From: CBDDKW01 sp965230425
Lineage (GTDB): Bacteria > Pseudomonadota > Gammaproteobacteria > UBA1113
Assembly (NCBI GenBank): GCA_965230425.1
Contig: CBDDKW010000008.1
Location: forward strand, 62,001-126,000
DNA: 64,000 bases
Direction of reading: 5' to 3'
Shown: piece after piece, positions 46,914 to 55,875 of the stretch
Position numbering within the stretch: position 1 is the first letter of the stretch
Layout of the letters: each line of letters begins with the position of its first letter
Notes under the pieces: generated by a model
Databases searched by the model: none
What the model saw: the letters and a program-made list of their open reading frames with translations, nothing else
Told to the model about the DNA's origin: nothing
Program-made: the position numbers and the translations under genes

Positions 46914-49201
46914 TAATACATCTCCATGGGGTCAACATCAATAGACCAACGGATTTTATTGGCTATTTTGGCTTGTTCGACACGACTTATTAATTGCTTT
47001 AGCATCTTTTGTAGTCCTTGCCGTGATGAGGCTTGAATTAATAGTTGGTAACGGAAGCGGCCAGCTCGTTTCTCCATAGGTGCAGGCACCGGGCCATATA
47101 AACAGATAGTGTTATCGATTAAAGCGTTAGCGATATTTGCAACTGACTTTAGAAAGTCATTGGGAGCAGATTGCTGCATACCTTCCGCACGTACCAGGGT
47201 CATGAATGAATAAGGTGGCAGTAATGCTGAATGGCGCTCATTGAGTGCGGCTTCAGTAAATTTTGTGTAATCATGTTGGATTAGCTCTTGCAATAAAGGA
47301 TGTTCAGGGTTTTTGGTTTGAATTGCCACATGTCCGGCTTTATCGCCGCGACCAGCTCGGCCTGATACTTGTGTGAGTAACTGTGCCATGCGTTCGGGGG
47401 CACGAAAATCTACACTGAAGAAACCACTATCCGCATCTAAAATTGCAACCAAAGTAACATTAGGAAAATGATGACCTTTTGCCAGCATTTGAGTACCCAC
47501 TAAGATTTGGCTTTCTCCTTGATTAATACTTTCAAGTTTAGCTTGTAGTGCTTGTTTGCTACGCGTAGTGTCTCGATCAATCCGAGTAATTTGTGTCTGC
47601 GGAAATAATTCTATTAAAGTTTGCTCTAAGCGTTCAGTGCCAGCGCCTAATGGTTGCAAACTCTTACTTGCACATTCTGGACAATGGGTATCAATATTGC
47701 GTGTGGAGCCACAATGATGACATTGTAAGTAACTTGGAGAATAATGCATGGTCATACGTGCATCACAACGGCGACAATTGGCAATCCAACCGCAGCTATT
47801 ACAAATTAAGCAAGGAGCAAATCCACGTCGATTTAAAAATAATAAAACTTGCTGCTGTTGCTGTAAATGTTGTTTAATTAAGCCAATTAATTGCTTCGAT
47901 AATCCACCCTGTAATGATTGATTACGAGTGTCAATGAGTTCAAAGCTCGGAGGTTTTGCATTACCCGCACGTGCAGATAATGTTAAACGCTGATAACGGC
48001 CGTTGCTAACGTTGTAAATACTTTCTAAGGTTGGCGTAGCCGATCCTAAAATAACAGGAATATTGTCTAAACGTCCGCGAACCACGGCTAAGTCTCGTGC
48101 TGAGTAACGGAAACCATCCTGTTGTTTAAAGGATAAGTCATGTGATTCATCAATAATGATGATTCCAGGTTGAGCTAGAGGAGTGAAAATAGCCGAGCGT
48201 GTACCAATAATAATTTTAGCTTGGCCAGATTTTGCAAGTAGCCATGCATCTAAACGCTCACGGTCAGTTAATCCCGAATGAAATACAGCAATAGGTACGC
48301 CAAAGCGTCGCTGAAAACGGGCCACAGTTTGTGGGGTTAAACCAATTTCGGGCACAAGGATCAGTGCTTGTTTGTTTTGGCTAAGTACTTCAGCAATGCA
48401 TTGCAAATATACTTCGGTTTTACCGCTACCTGTCACGCCTTGTAAAAGAAACGTCTGGAATTGTTCCAGCTGTTCACAGATGGCGGCAACAGCGTGACTT
48501 TGGTCAGTATTGAGAGATAAGGCAGGCTCTGTCGTTGTTACACATCCCAGTGCTGGTTGTCTATCTTGGGTAGATTCTTGTAATAAGTTTTTACTGCAGA
48601 GGCTATTTAATACAGGTGTTGTGATCCCAAATTGCTTAAGCTGTGTCACAGTTAATCCTTGCGGATGTTGACAAAATAATTGCCATGCAGCCAATTGTTT
48701 TGGCGCACGTTTGAAATCATCGGCTGATGTGGCATGGCCTGTAGCATTTAATGCCCATAGGCGTTGTTGTTTAAATTGTGCTGGCTCTCCCTGACGCAAT
48801 AAGATGGGTAAGGCATTACCGATGACTTCGCCAATGGGGTGGTGGTAATAATCGCTAGCCCACTGGGCTAGCTGCAACAGGTTTTCATTTAGTACAGGTT
48901 GCTCATCAAGTATGCTGTGAATAGGTTTAAGCTTATGGATAGGTACATCAGTATGATTGTCTGTGCTTAACAATACAGCCGTGAGGCACTTATTACGAAA
49001 AGGTACCTTAAGTCGTATACCTGGTGTCAATGTGCAGTCTTCGAGTCTTTTAGGTAATAAATAGTCAAAAGTTGAACGCAGGGGTGTGGATAAGGCAACC
49101 TTGAGAATGGTGTGAGTCAGTTGCTTGGTTGGCTTTGCCGTTGTTTGCAAAGTAAGCACTTTTTCAGTATCGACTAACACGTTAACAATATTCCTGCACA
49201 A
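46913..49201 (-). CDS. priA: Primosomal protein N', replication restart helicase
   Basis: A superfamily 2 helicase that reloads the replisome at stalled forks. It shows a 3' DNA-binding N-terminal domain (LKVALSTPLRSTFDYLLP), Walker A GVTGSGKTEVY, the DESH box (IIIDESHD), a zinc-binding insertion with CLICNSCGW, CRRC, CHHCG and CPEC pairs, and the helicase C-terminal QVSGRAGRG. The frame begins at a TTG (49201); a GTG at 49180 is an alternative, and neither has an ideal RBS. The upstream gap carries DnaA boxes. Confidence 0.96.
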   Translation of the reverse strand: MCRNIVNVLVDTEKVLTLQTTAKPTKQLTHTILKVALSTPLRSTFDYLLPKRLEDCTLTPGIRLKVPFRNKCLTAVLLSTDNHTDVPIHKLKPIHSILDEQPVLNENLLQLAQWASDYYHHPIGEVIGNALPILLRQGEPAQFKQQRLWALNATGHATSADDFKRAPKQLAAWQLFCQHPQGLTVTQLKQFGITTPVLNSLCSKNLLQESTQDRQPALGCVTTTEPALSLNTDQSHAVAAICEQLEQFQTFLLQGVTGSGKTEVYLQCIAEVLSQNKQALILVPEIGLTPQTVARFQRRFGVPIAVFHSGLTDRERLDAWLLAKSGQAKIIIGTRSAIFTPLAQPGIIIIDESHDLSFKQQDGFRYSARDLAVVRGRLDNIPVILGSATPTLESIYNVSNGRYQRLTLSARAGNAKPPSFELIDTRNQSLQGGLSKQLIGLIKQHLQQQQQVLLFLNRRGFAPCLICNSCGWIANCRRCDARMTMHYSPSYLQCHHCGSTRNIDTHCPECASKSLQPLGAGTERLEQTLIELFPQTQITRIDRDTTRSKQALQAKLESINQGESQILVGTQMLAKGHHFPNVTLVAILDADSGFFSVDFRAPERMAQLLTQVSGRAGRGDKAGHVAIQTKNPEHPLLQELIQHDYTKFTEAALNERHSALLPPYSFMTLVRAEGMQQSAPNDFLKSVANIANALIDNTICLYGPVPAPMEKRAGRFRYQLLIQASSRQGLQKMLKQLISRVEQAKIANKIRWSIDVDPMEMY

Positions 49202-49269
49202 TCATTAAAAGAGTGAGTGAATTATCCTGATTGTGGCTTGCAAGGACAAGTAGAATTTGATATTGGGGC

Positions 49270-49470
49270 AAAATTTCTGTGGATAACTTTGTGGTTAATT
49301 TTTGAATTTTTCGCACAAAAAAAATTAAGTTATCCACATTAAATTGCCAAAGTTTAAACAAACCAAATTTAATCTTTATTAATCAATAAGTTATAGGTTA
49401 TTCGCCATAAAGATTAGATAATCTATTGATTTGACTATAGATCACTACTGCGTGTGGATAAGTATTTAGC
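49270..49470. other. oriC-like region: three perfect DnaA boxes and an IHF-type site
   Basis: TTATCCACA boxes occur at 49278-49286 (reverse), 49330-49338 (forward) and 49453-49461 (reverse). AATCAATAAGTTA at 49381-49393 fits the IHF consensus WATCAANNNNTTR. AT-rich 13-mer-like stretches (AATCTTTATTAAT, AATCTATTGATTT) lie between. The whole gap 49202-49571 has no gene. It may be the chromosomal origin, a DnaA-titrating site, or a DnaA-controlled promoter for priA. Confidence 0.4.
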
Positions 49471-49571
49471 GGCTGACCTTTTGGTTAGGTGACTGAGTAT
49501 AGCTAGAAAAGCTTGTCAATCATGCTATGTTTGGTGGCATAATACAGCAGCATCGATCAAGGACTATCAAA

Positions 49572-50723
49572 ATGGATTTTCAATTAAGTGCTGAACAATG
49601 CACTATGCAAAAGATGGTGTCAGATTTTGCTCAACAAGAAATGGCGCCACATGCCGCTAAGTGGGATGAAGAAAAAATTTTCCCTAAAGAGGTCTTGCGT
49701 AAAGCTGCGAGCTTAGGCTTAGGCGGTGTTTATGTAAAAGAAGATGTGGGCGGATCAAATTTACCGCGCCTTGATGCGGCAATTATTTTCGAAGCGTTAG
49801 CAAGAGCCTGTCCATCAACAGCGGCTTACCTATCCATTCATAATATGGTGGCGTGGATGATTGATGCCCATGCTAGTGATATACAACGGCAAAAATGGTT
49901 GCCCGATATTGTCAGTATGCAAAAATTCGCGAGTTATTGTCTTACCGAACCGAGTTCAGGTTCAGATGCGGCCTCATTAAAAACCACAGCGCGCTTAGAA
50001 GGTGACTGTTATGTATTGAATGGTTCTAAAGCTTTTACGTCAGGTGGTTCAGTCAGTGATGTATATGCCTGTATGGTACGCACGGGTGAAGCTGGAGCAA
50101 AAGGTATCTCTTGCATTCTTGTAGAAAAGGATACGCCAGGACTGAGTTATGGTAAGCAAGAAGTTAAGCTGGGTTGGAATAGTCAGCCGACCAGTATGGT
50201 GTTTTTTGAAGAGTGCCGTGTTCCTAGGGAAAATCTTATTGGTGAATTAAACCGTGGTTTTAATATTGCATTATCAGGATTAAACGGTGGTCGAGTTAAT
50301 GTAGCGGCATGTTCATTGGGGGGCGCCAGTGAATGTTTGCATTTAGCACGGAAATATCTCAGTGAGCGTGAGCAATTTGGTAAGAAGTTACAGGATTTTC
50401 AAGTTCTGCAATTTAGGCTTGCCGATATGTATACAGAGTTAGAAGCTGCGCGTTTAATGGTGCATCGAGCTGCGCATGCCATTGATACAGAACATCCAGA
50501 GACACCGTTATTTTGTGCCACGGCAAAACGTTATGCAACAGATGTGGGTTTTGAGGTGTCGAACCATGCACTGCAAATGTTTGGTGGTTATGGGTATTTA
50601 AGAGAATATCCCATCGAGCGGTTTTTCCGTGATTTACGTGTGCATCAGATTTTAGAAGGAACCAATGAAATTATGCGCGTCATTGCTAGCCGACGTTTGC
50701 TAGATGATAGTTTTATACTGTAG
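49572..50723 (+). CDS. Acyl-CoA dehydrogenase, isobutyryl-CoA dehydrogenase-like
   Basis: I chose the ATG at 49572 (383 residues, MDFQLSAEQCTMQ) with AAGGA upstream. FAD-enzyme motifs CLTEPSSGSDAASLKTTA, the SREQFGKKLQDFQ-type helix and the C-terminal EGTNEIMRVIASRRLL are intact, with a likely catalytic Glu in EGTNE or nearby. Next to an enoyl-CoA hydratase and (7 kb on) 3-hydroxyisobutyryl-CoA hydrolase, this set matches valine degradation, where the enzyme oxidises isobutyryl-CoA to methacrylyl-CoA. Substrate is inferred from this context. Confidence 0.9.
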   Translation: MDFQLSAEQCTMQKMVSDFAQQEMAPHAAKWDEEKIFPKEVLRKAASLGLGGVYVKEDVGGSNLPRLDAAIIFEALARACPSTAAYLSIHNMVAWMIDAHASDIQRQKWLPDIVSMQKFASYCLTEPSSGSDAASLKTTARLEGDCYVLNGSKAFTSGGSVSDVYACMVRTGEAGAKGISCILVEKDTPGLSYGKQEVKLGWNSQPTSMVFFEECRVPRENLIGELNRGFNIALSGLNGGRVNVAACSLGGASECLHLARKYLSEREQFGKKLQDFQVLQFRLADMYTELEAARLMVHRAAHAIDTEHPETPLFCATAKRYATDVGFEVSNHALQMFGGYGYLREYPIERFFRDLRVHQILEGTNEIMRVIASRRLLDDSFIL

Positions 50724-50750
50724 AAAAGCTGTTATTTATAAAAAGTATGT

Positions 50751-50809
50751 TGTCATTTCGAGTCGTGGCTGTAAAGCCGCGGCGAGAAATCTCCTGGTGG
50801 CTTGACTAA
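50751..50809. repeat. Dispersed palindromic element, partial copy 3
   Basis: TGTCATTTCGAGTCGTGGC through AAATCTCCTGGTGGCTTGA; only the left half of the element is present, between the acyl-CoA dehydrogenase and the hydratase genes. Confidence 0.75.
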
Positions 50810-50846
50810 CTCAAGAATAGATAAAAACTGTAAAAAAGGAATAAAC

Positions 50847-51630
50847 ATGAACTACACAACCCTCACTACAGAGCAAAAAAAACAATGGTATACAACTGAT
50901 CACCATCAATCGCCCCGATAAACTAAACGCTCTAAACGATAGTGTACTCACAGAGTTAAATCATGTCTTTACTGAAGCAAAGCAAGATCAAGCTGTTAAA
51001 GGTCTAATTATTACTGGTGAAGGTAAAGCATTTTGTGCTGGAGCTGATATTAATCGCTTAGCCGAAATTGATGCTAAGGAAGGCGTTGCCTTTGCAAAAC
51101 AGGGCCAGCAAGTATTTCGATATTTAGAAACCTTAGGTAAACCATCTATTGCTGCAATCAATGGATTTGCCTTTGGTGGTGGCTGTGAATTAGCTATGAG
51201 TGCCACTCTACGGATTGCTGCCGAAAAAGCCATGTTCGGTCAACCAGAAGTAAAATTAGGTGTTATACCGGGTTACGGTGGCACACAACGCTTAGCGCGA
51301 TTAGTAGGTAAAGGCCGAGCTTTAGAACTATGTCTTACAGGACGTTTTATAAAAGCAGAAGAAGCATTACAGTGGGGTTTAGTGAGTCAAGTCACAACAG
51401 CAGAAGAATTATTATCAACAGCAGAAACCACATTGCAAACTATTTTAAACATGGGACCTATGGCTATAGCTAGTGTTATGCAAGTGATCGATGCTGGTTA
51501 TGATATGACCTTAGATGATGCCTTACACCTTGAAGCTATACAATTCGGCTTAACCTGTGCCACTGAAGATAAACACATTGGTGTGAGTGCATTCTTAGAA
51601 AAACAAGAACCAGAATTTAAGGGTAATTAA
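50847..51630 (+). pseudogene. Enoyl-CoA hydratase with a +1-nt frameshift in an A8 tract
   Basis: An ATG at 50847 with AGGA upstream opens a frame that stops after 24 codons. From the A8 run at 50875-50882 the correct hydratase frame (GIQLITINRPDKLNAL...) continues in +1 to the stop at 51628-51630. Removing one A joins MNYTTLTTEQK to NNGIQLITINRP and gives a normal 260-residue enzyme with GKAFCAGADI, the GGGCELAMS oxyanion segment and PEVKLGVIPGYGGTQRL. The rest is undamaged, so this may be a recent lesion, a sequencing error in the homopolymer, or a gene rescued by transcription slippage. Expected reaction: methacrylyl-CoA hydration in valine degradation. Confidence 0.85.
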
Positions 51631-54278
51631 GCAAAACTTATGCTGCGCGTTCTAACCGGTATTTGATGGGTTTGAGCAGGTCTTCTAAACTGCCACGTTT
51701 GATTCTCGCTTGGGCCTGCATCGGATGATGTGCTTTTCTCATTGATTAGTGGTGAAGATGGATGTAATTGCGGAAAATTGCGAGGTGAGAAAGCTCGACG
51801 TGTTATTACTGATGTCGTAGCTGTCCTTTGTTGCCGGTCAGAGATTGCAAATTCTGCTGAATTTTCATTGTCAACAAATGTACCTTTACATCTGGTTTTG
51901 TTTGCTATCGCAGTTTCCATTTTGATAAAATCATCAATTCTTGTCGTGATATCTTCTTGATTTAACGTAGTTCTAGCTGCCGAAGAATAATTTAAAACGG
52001 CAGCGCATCTATTAAGAAAAAGTAATTTATTTTCTTTTATTAGTGTGGCATAGACTGAGTAGAAATAAATGTTATTAGCGAAGCTAGCTAAATGTCTAAT
52101 ATAGTCCTCAGGAAGATTAGATGTAAAAGCTAATTGCTGCTGCTGGTTGAGTCTTTCTAATAGAAATGCAAATTCCTTTGCACCGGGAATTATTTTTATT
52201 AGTACCTTGGGCCCGCAAATTTCAAGTATTCTTTTATATGTATCAGTGGGATGCTTTATTAGTAGTTCGTCAGCAAAGTCTCTTATGCCAACACCGTTAA
52301 GAATTTCTATGATAGTGTCGTGAGTGAGTGCCTGCCGAAGCACCGGATACTGCCCTTCAGTCACATGAGAAAACAACGCACAGAGAGATAAAAAATCCGG
52401 AATGAGTTTTTTTATAAATATATTGCCTAATACCTGAAAAACTGCTGCCCAGCTGTCAGGATTAAATTGTTTTATAAAACAACCAAGACTGCTTACGTTT
52501 GGTAAAAAATGGTAAGCAACCAGTCGTATTAATGCAAATTGCGCAGGTCCAGAGAGCATTGCTAATAATTCGAAAGCATTTTCGAAAGTTTTGATAGCAT
52601 TTTTTAAAAGAGATTCTCCTAATAAGCGCCACATAGTGTGATGCTTGTTATTAGGAACAACTTTAAATAGCATCAATAGATTTTTATGATTATAAATAAG
52701 TTTTTCTTGAATAAAACGCAGGCTAAGTGCTCGAATTAAGTACTGGTAATATCGACTATCCCATTGGTCTAATATACTCAGGAATGTATCTCGGTTAGAT
52801 AGTATCTTTTTTACGATGGTATTTGCTTTTGCTAGCTTTTTGTAGAGTTTATTTGCAGAAATCTCCCAGTTATCCCATCGATGAAATAGTATAAATTCCA
52901 ATATAACAATAGTGCACCCATCATTGATGATTGCATTTAGCTTATCTTCGACGTTTTGGGTGAGAAAGGTTTCATTACTGATAGTCTGATATAGCTGACA
53001 GACAGCATTATTATTAGATATGAATTTGCCATTATGGTGTAATGGATGTGGTGGACGCTGTGGGTCCATAAGTGCAGTTTCTAACTCTTTGTGCGACTCA
53101 GAATAATTAACTGCAGCCATATTTTCTGAAGATTGACCATTTAATTTCAAGCAATAGAGTTCTGGATACTCGCTTAATAGCTCCAATAACGTATTACCAA
53201 TTTGATTAGTGCAATCAATAATTTCGCGACTACGTTTTAGTTCTAATTCTATATACTTCTTTTGACCAATAGTAATCGGTGTATATTCAGCACAACTATT
53301 AAAAAGTACAAGCAAATGAAATATTAAAGGTGCATTTTCACCATAGTGTTTTGTTCGTAGTTTGGATAATGAAACACGCGTTAGACTAATAACGGTGTCT
53401 TTATCTCTGCTGACTTCTTGAGTCTGTAGGTCTTCTCGAGGGATTTTCATCCAGACATCGTAAAAACGCCTAATAGCTTGAAAAGTTAAATTAGAATCAG
53501 CCTGCTTATCGGCAGCCATTCCTCTATCGCTGATAGAGCCAGCAAGTAAATCATTAGCTAGCATTTCAAGCTGTTTGCCAAAACTATTTTCATCTTGTTG
53601 GTTGAGGTATAATTCGTCTAGAGCGTCATAATAAACACGGCTATGTGCACCACAACTATAACGTAAAATTTCTCGTTCTGCCTCATCTAGTTCAAAAGGG
53701 CTATCATCAGAAAATAATCTTGCTGGAGAATTTGTAGCATATTCAAATATCTCAAGTATTGACAGTAAAGTATCATCATAACCTAAACAAAATAATTCAG
53801 GTTGGAAATTTCTCAATCCTTTTTCTCTTGTCTCAGTTGCATCCATTAAGCTTGTGTTTACATCAGCAGGGCCTATTACTTTGGTCACTGTAGGCATTAG
53901 CAGAGAACAAATTGCTTCGTCTTCTGGCACGATGATATTTGCAACTAAACGGCCTAAAAGATTATTCGGAAGAAAAGGTTGCGATGTATAGTTAAGAGGA
54001 GAATTTTTTGTTAAAAACCAATGAGCAGATAATAGCGTTCTTAGTAAATAAACAGCGTCTGATTCATCAATTGTATTATTAAGCCTACGTTGGACAATAG
54101 ATATTAAGGCAGTAGAAAGTGCAACAAATTCTTTTCTAGCTTCTTTACGTAATGATGTGGAGATGCCATTAACCACAACCTCATCATCATTTAGCGTATC
54201 GAATGCATGATCATTTTCTAGAATTTGTGTTTGTAGTTTACGTAATTGACTGAGTAAGCGCTCAAAATCAAAGGCCAT
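51627..54278 (-). CDS. Large helical protein of unknown function (883 residues), effector-like
   Basis: I do not recognise a family. The protein is mostly alpha-helical with Leu-rich segments, without signal peptide, membrane span or catalytic motif. Its C-terminal 90 residues are Ser/Thr/Arg-rich and apparently disordered. Leu-rich helical style and Ser-rich ends resemble the giant NACHT protein and the patatin protein of this window, but no sequence identity was traced. It overlaps the hydratase gene tail to tail and separates the valine-degradation genes from each other. It lies downstream of the ubiquitin-like gene in the same direction. Confidence 0.7.
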   Translation of the reverse strand: MAFDFERLLSQLRKLQTQILENDHAFDTLNDDEVVVNGISTSLRKEARKEFVALSTALISIVQRRLNNTIDESDAVYLLRTLLSAHWFLTKNSPLNYTSQPFLPNNLLGRLVANIIVPEDEAICSLLMPTVTKVIGPADVNTSLMDATETREKGLRNFQPELFCLGYDDTLLSILEIFEYATNSPARLFSDDSPFELDEAEREILRYSCGAHSRVYYDALDELYLNQQDENSFGKQLEMLANDLLAGSISDRGMAADKQADSNLTFQAIRRFYDVWMKIPREDLQTQEVSRDKDTVISLTRVSLSKLRTKHYGENAPLIFHLLVLFNSCAEYTPITIGQKKYIELELKRSREIIDCTNQIGNTLLELLSEYPELYCLKLNGQSSENMAAVNYSESHKELETALMDPQRPPHPLHHNGKFISNNNAVCQLYQTISNETFLTQNVEDKLNAIINDGCTIVILEFILFHRWDNWEISANKLYKKLAKANTIVKKILSNRDTFLSILDQWDSRYYQYLIRALSLRFIQEKLIYNHKNLLMLFKVVPNNKHHTMWRLLGESLLKNAIKTFENAFELLAMLSGPAQFALIRLVAYHFLPNVSSLGCFIKQFNPDSWAAVFQVLGNIFIKKLIPDFLSLCALFSHVTEGQYPVLRQALTHDTIIEILNGVGIRDFADELLIKHPTDTYKRILEICGPKVLIKIIPGAKEFAFLLERLNQQQQLAFTSNLPEDYIRHLASFANNIYFYSVYATLIKENKLLFLNRCAAVLNYSSAARTTLNQEDITTRIDDFIKMETAIANKTRCKGTFVDNENSAEFAISDRQQRTATTSVITRRAFSPRNFPQLHPSSPLINEKSTSSDAGPSENQTWQFRRPAQTHQIPVRTRSISFA

Positions 54279-54435
54279 AGGATTATTCTCATTCTTATCT
54301 GCCTGCGATAAAAATCATAAGCAGCTTCATCGTTCTCTGGAAGTATATTTCAAGATATTCTTAATGGCTACGTAATATATAGTAAAGAAGTTAAGAAAAC
54401 ATTAAGAACTGAGAATAAATTTTTGTATGAACGCA

Positions 54436-54464
54436 ATTGGATTATTTATAATAAATAATCCAAT
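54436..54464. terminator. Perfect 14-bp inverted repeat between two effector-like genes
   Basis: ATTGGATTATTTAT, one base, ATAAATAATCCAAT. It lies downstream of the ubiquitin-like gene and upstream of the 883-residue gene. It could terminate the first transcript, although no immediate U-run follows on the minus strand. Confidence 0.4.
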
Positions 54465-54558
54465 CGGTCGTTAGCTTTATCGCGACTTATTATTTGGTTA
54501 GTATTACTTGTCGGTCGTTAGTTTTATCGCGATTTATTGTTTAGTCAGTGTCATTTGT
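54465..54558. repeat. 47-bp tandem duplication spanning the end of the ubiquitin-like gene
   Basis: Two consecutive 47-bp units (54465-54511, 54512-54558) both begin CGGTCGTTAG and share TTTATCGCGA, with several substitutions later on. The second unit includes the last codons and the stop of the ubiquitin-like gene, so its 3' end was duplicated outwards. Confidence 0.8.
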
Positions 54559-55505
54559 GCGTTAGAATCATTTCTTGCTGTTGTTGGCTTTTCAATAAAT
54601 CGATTATTAGGTTTCGCTAATTCAACAAGAATAGATTCTTCAAAATAAGTTAAACCAACCATTGGATCGAATAGCTGATATGAATCTCTAAGCGTGCGTA
54701 AGTTTGCAATAATACTGTGGTCTAATTCCTCAAAATTTTTCAGTGCCCGTGACTCAACTAATGCTGCTGTATCACTCTTGATATTCTCTACCAAGATTTT
54801 AGGTATTTCTTTGTGATTAGGATCATCAAGTAAATCCTTGAAAGAATCATTTTGATAGGCAAGTAAAATTGTCCTAGCATAGTCTGTTGCCATGCTGTCT
54901 GTATAATTTGTGGTAGAAGCACAAACCTGATGAATGATGGCGACTATTTTTTTAATACACTTATCGACCATGCTTTTTGTTATAGTTGTACACATCAAGC
55001 TACAGCTATCTGTTTCAGAATATAGATCAGATATACGTTGCGAATCATCAAGCGCTAAATCACGACTTTTGACAGGAACTTTAAAGAGTTTAACTCCTAG
55101 AATACCACTTCTTAAAGTTTGCGTTATAACATGATTTTTTTTAAATGCAGCTTTAACATTAGCAACAGTTAATGCTAAAAAATCATGACCATCGTAGCGT
55201 AAACATATGCTTGGGGTTACTGGGCACTTAATGATTAATTCTATAGATTTCAATTCAGGTATACATATACAAAAATGTTTATCATTTTTAGAATAAATAG
55301 TACTGACTTTTTGTGAGTCTTTAAGGAGTTTTCCATCTTTAATACATTTAATATCGATCAGTATATCCTTACATCTCTTTTTAATGGCAGGATGTGTGTG
55401 TAAATCGCGTTTCAAATCGGCGATAGTTAGTGATGATAATTGTTTATCATCATAATCTAGTACGAGATCCTTAGTATAATAAAATGGAATAATTAAACGT
55501 GGCAT
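54534..55505 (-). CDS. Protein with two predicted ubiquitin-like folds and a helical C-terminus
   Basis: A 323-residue protein. Residues 3-82 follow a ubiquitin pattern: a beta-hairpin start, the helix LTIADLKRDL, then CIKDGKLLKDSQKVSTIYS and HFCICI, comparable to the 'GKxLxDxxTLxxYxI...LxLxL' core of ubiquitin. Residues about 88-172 repeat it (LTVANVKAAF, LALDDSQRISDLYS, CSLMC). The remaining part is helical. No terminal diglycine is present between or after the domains, so conjugation is unlikely. Such eukaryote-like folds are typical of secreted effectors that interfere with host ubiquitin or autophagy. The fold call is by eye and not verified. Confidence 0.6.
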   Translation of the reverse strand: MPRLIIPFYYTKDLVLDYDDKQLSSLTIADLKRDLHTHPAIKKRCKDILIDIKCIKDGKLLKDSQKVSTIYSKNDKHFCICIPELKSIELIIKCPVTPSICLRYDGHDFLALTVANVKAAFKKNHVITQTLRSGILGVKLFKVPVKSRDLALDDSQRISDLYSETDSCSLMCTTITKSMVDKCIKKIVAIIHQVCASTTNYTDSMATDYARTILLAYQNDSFKDLLDDPNHKEIPKILVENIKSDTAALVESRALKNFEELDHSIIANLRTLRDSYQLFDPMVGLTYFEESILVELAKPNNRFIEKPTTARNDSNAQMTLTKQ

Positions 55506-55875
55506 TATGCTACTCCTCAGTAATGACAGCTAATGGATTAGATATGTTAGCTATCTAGTGTTTCTAGACTTGAAGAAGATGTGCTGATCTGAAATACAAG
55601 CGCGAAACACGTATTGTTATTCTTATATGTTCAAAGAGTTTGCATTATACTGGTGTTTAAAAAAAATCGTTACGGTGAAATTAGCCGTATTAAAGCATCG
55701 ATGGCAAATACAGTTTATGAATATCAGAAACTTACCAATCAAGAGTAAAGAGACAATATTACCTTGTAAAAAGTCACAGTTTGTTCATTTATTACCTTTC
55801 TTTTTTTTAATTTTTGTTATTTTTTCCCTTGTGTTTTTTTAATTTCCGTCTAATTTACTGATTAATAAGATTTTT
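55506..55875. other. Non-coding gap between the ubiquitin-like gene and murI
   Basis: 370 bp, AT-rich, ending in long T runs (55799-55840) that could end transcription from the left. A 71-codon frame on the plus strand has no good RBS or recognisable protein and is treated as chance. Confidence 0.5.

Noticed and set aside
50847..50923. -1 programmed frameshift in the hydratase gene
   Set aside because: The correct frame is +1, not -1, relative to the start, so a slippery -1 mechanism cannot explain it; an indel, sequencing error or transcription slippage is more likely.
55627..55842. 71-codon plus-strand frame with hydrophobic end
   Set aside because: No Shine-Dalgarno, low-complexity T-rich 3' end and no recognisable protein; more likely a chance frame.
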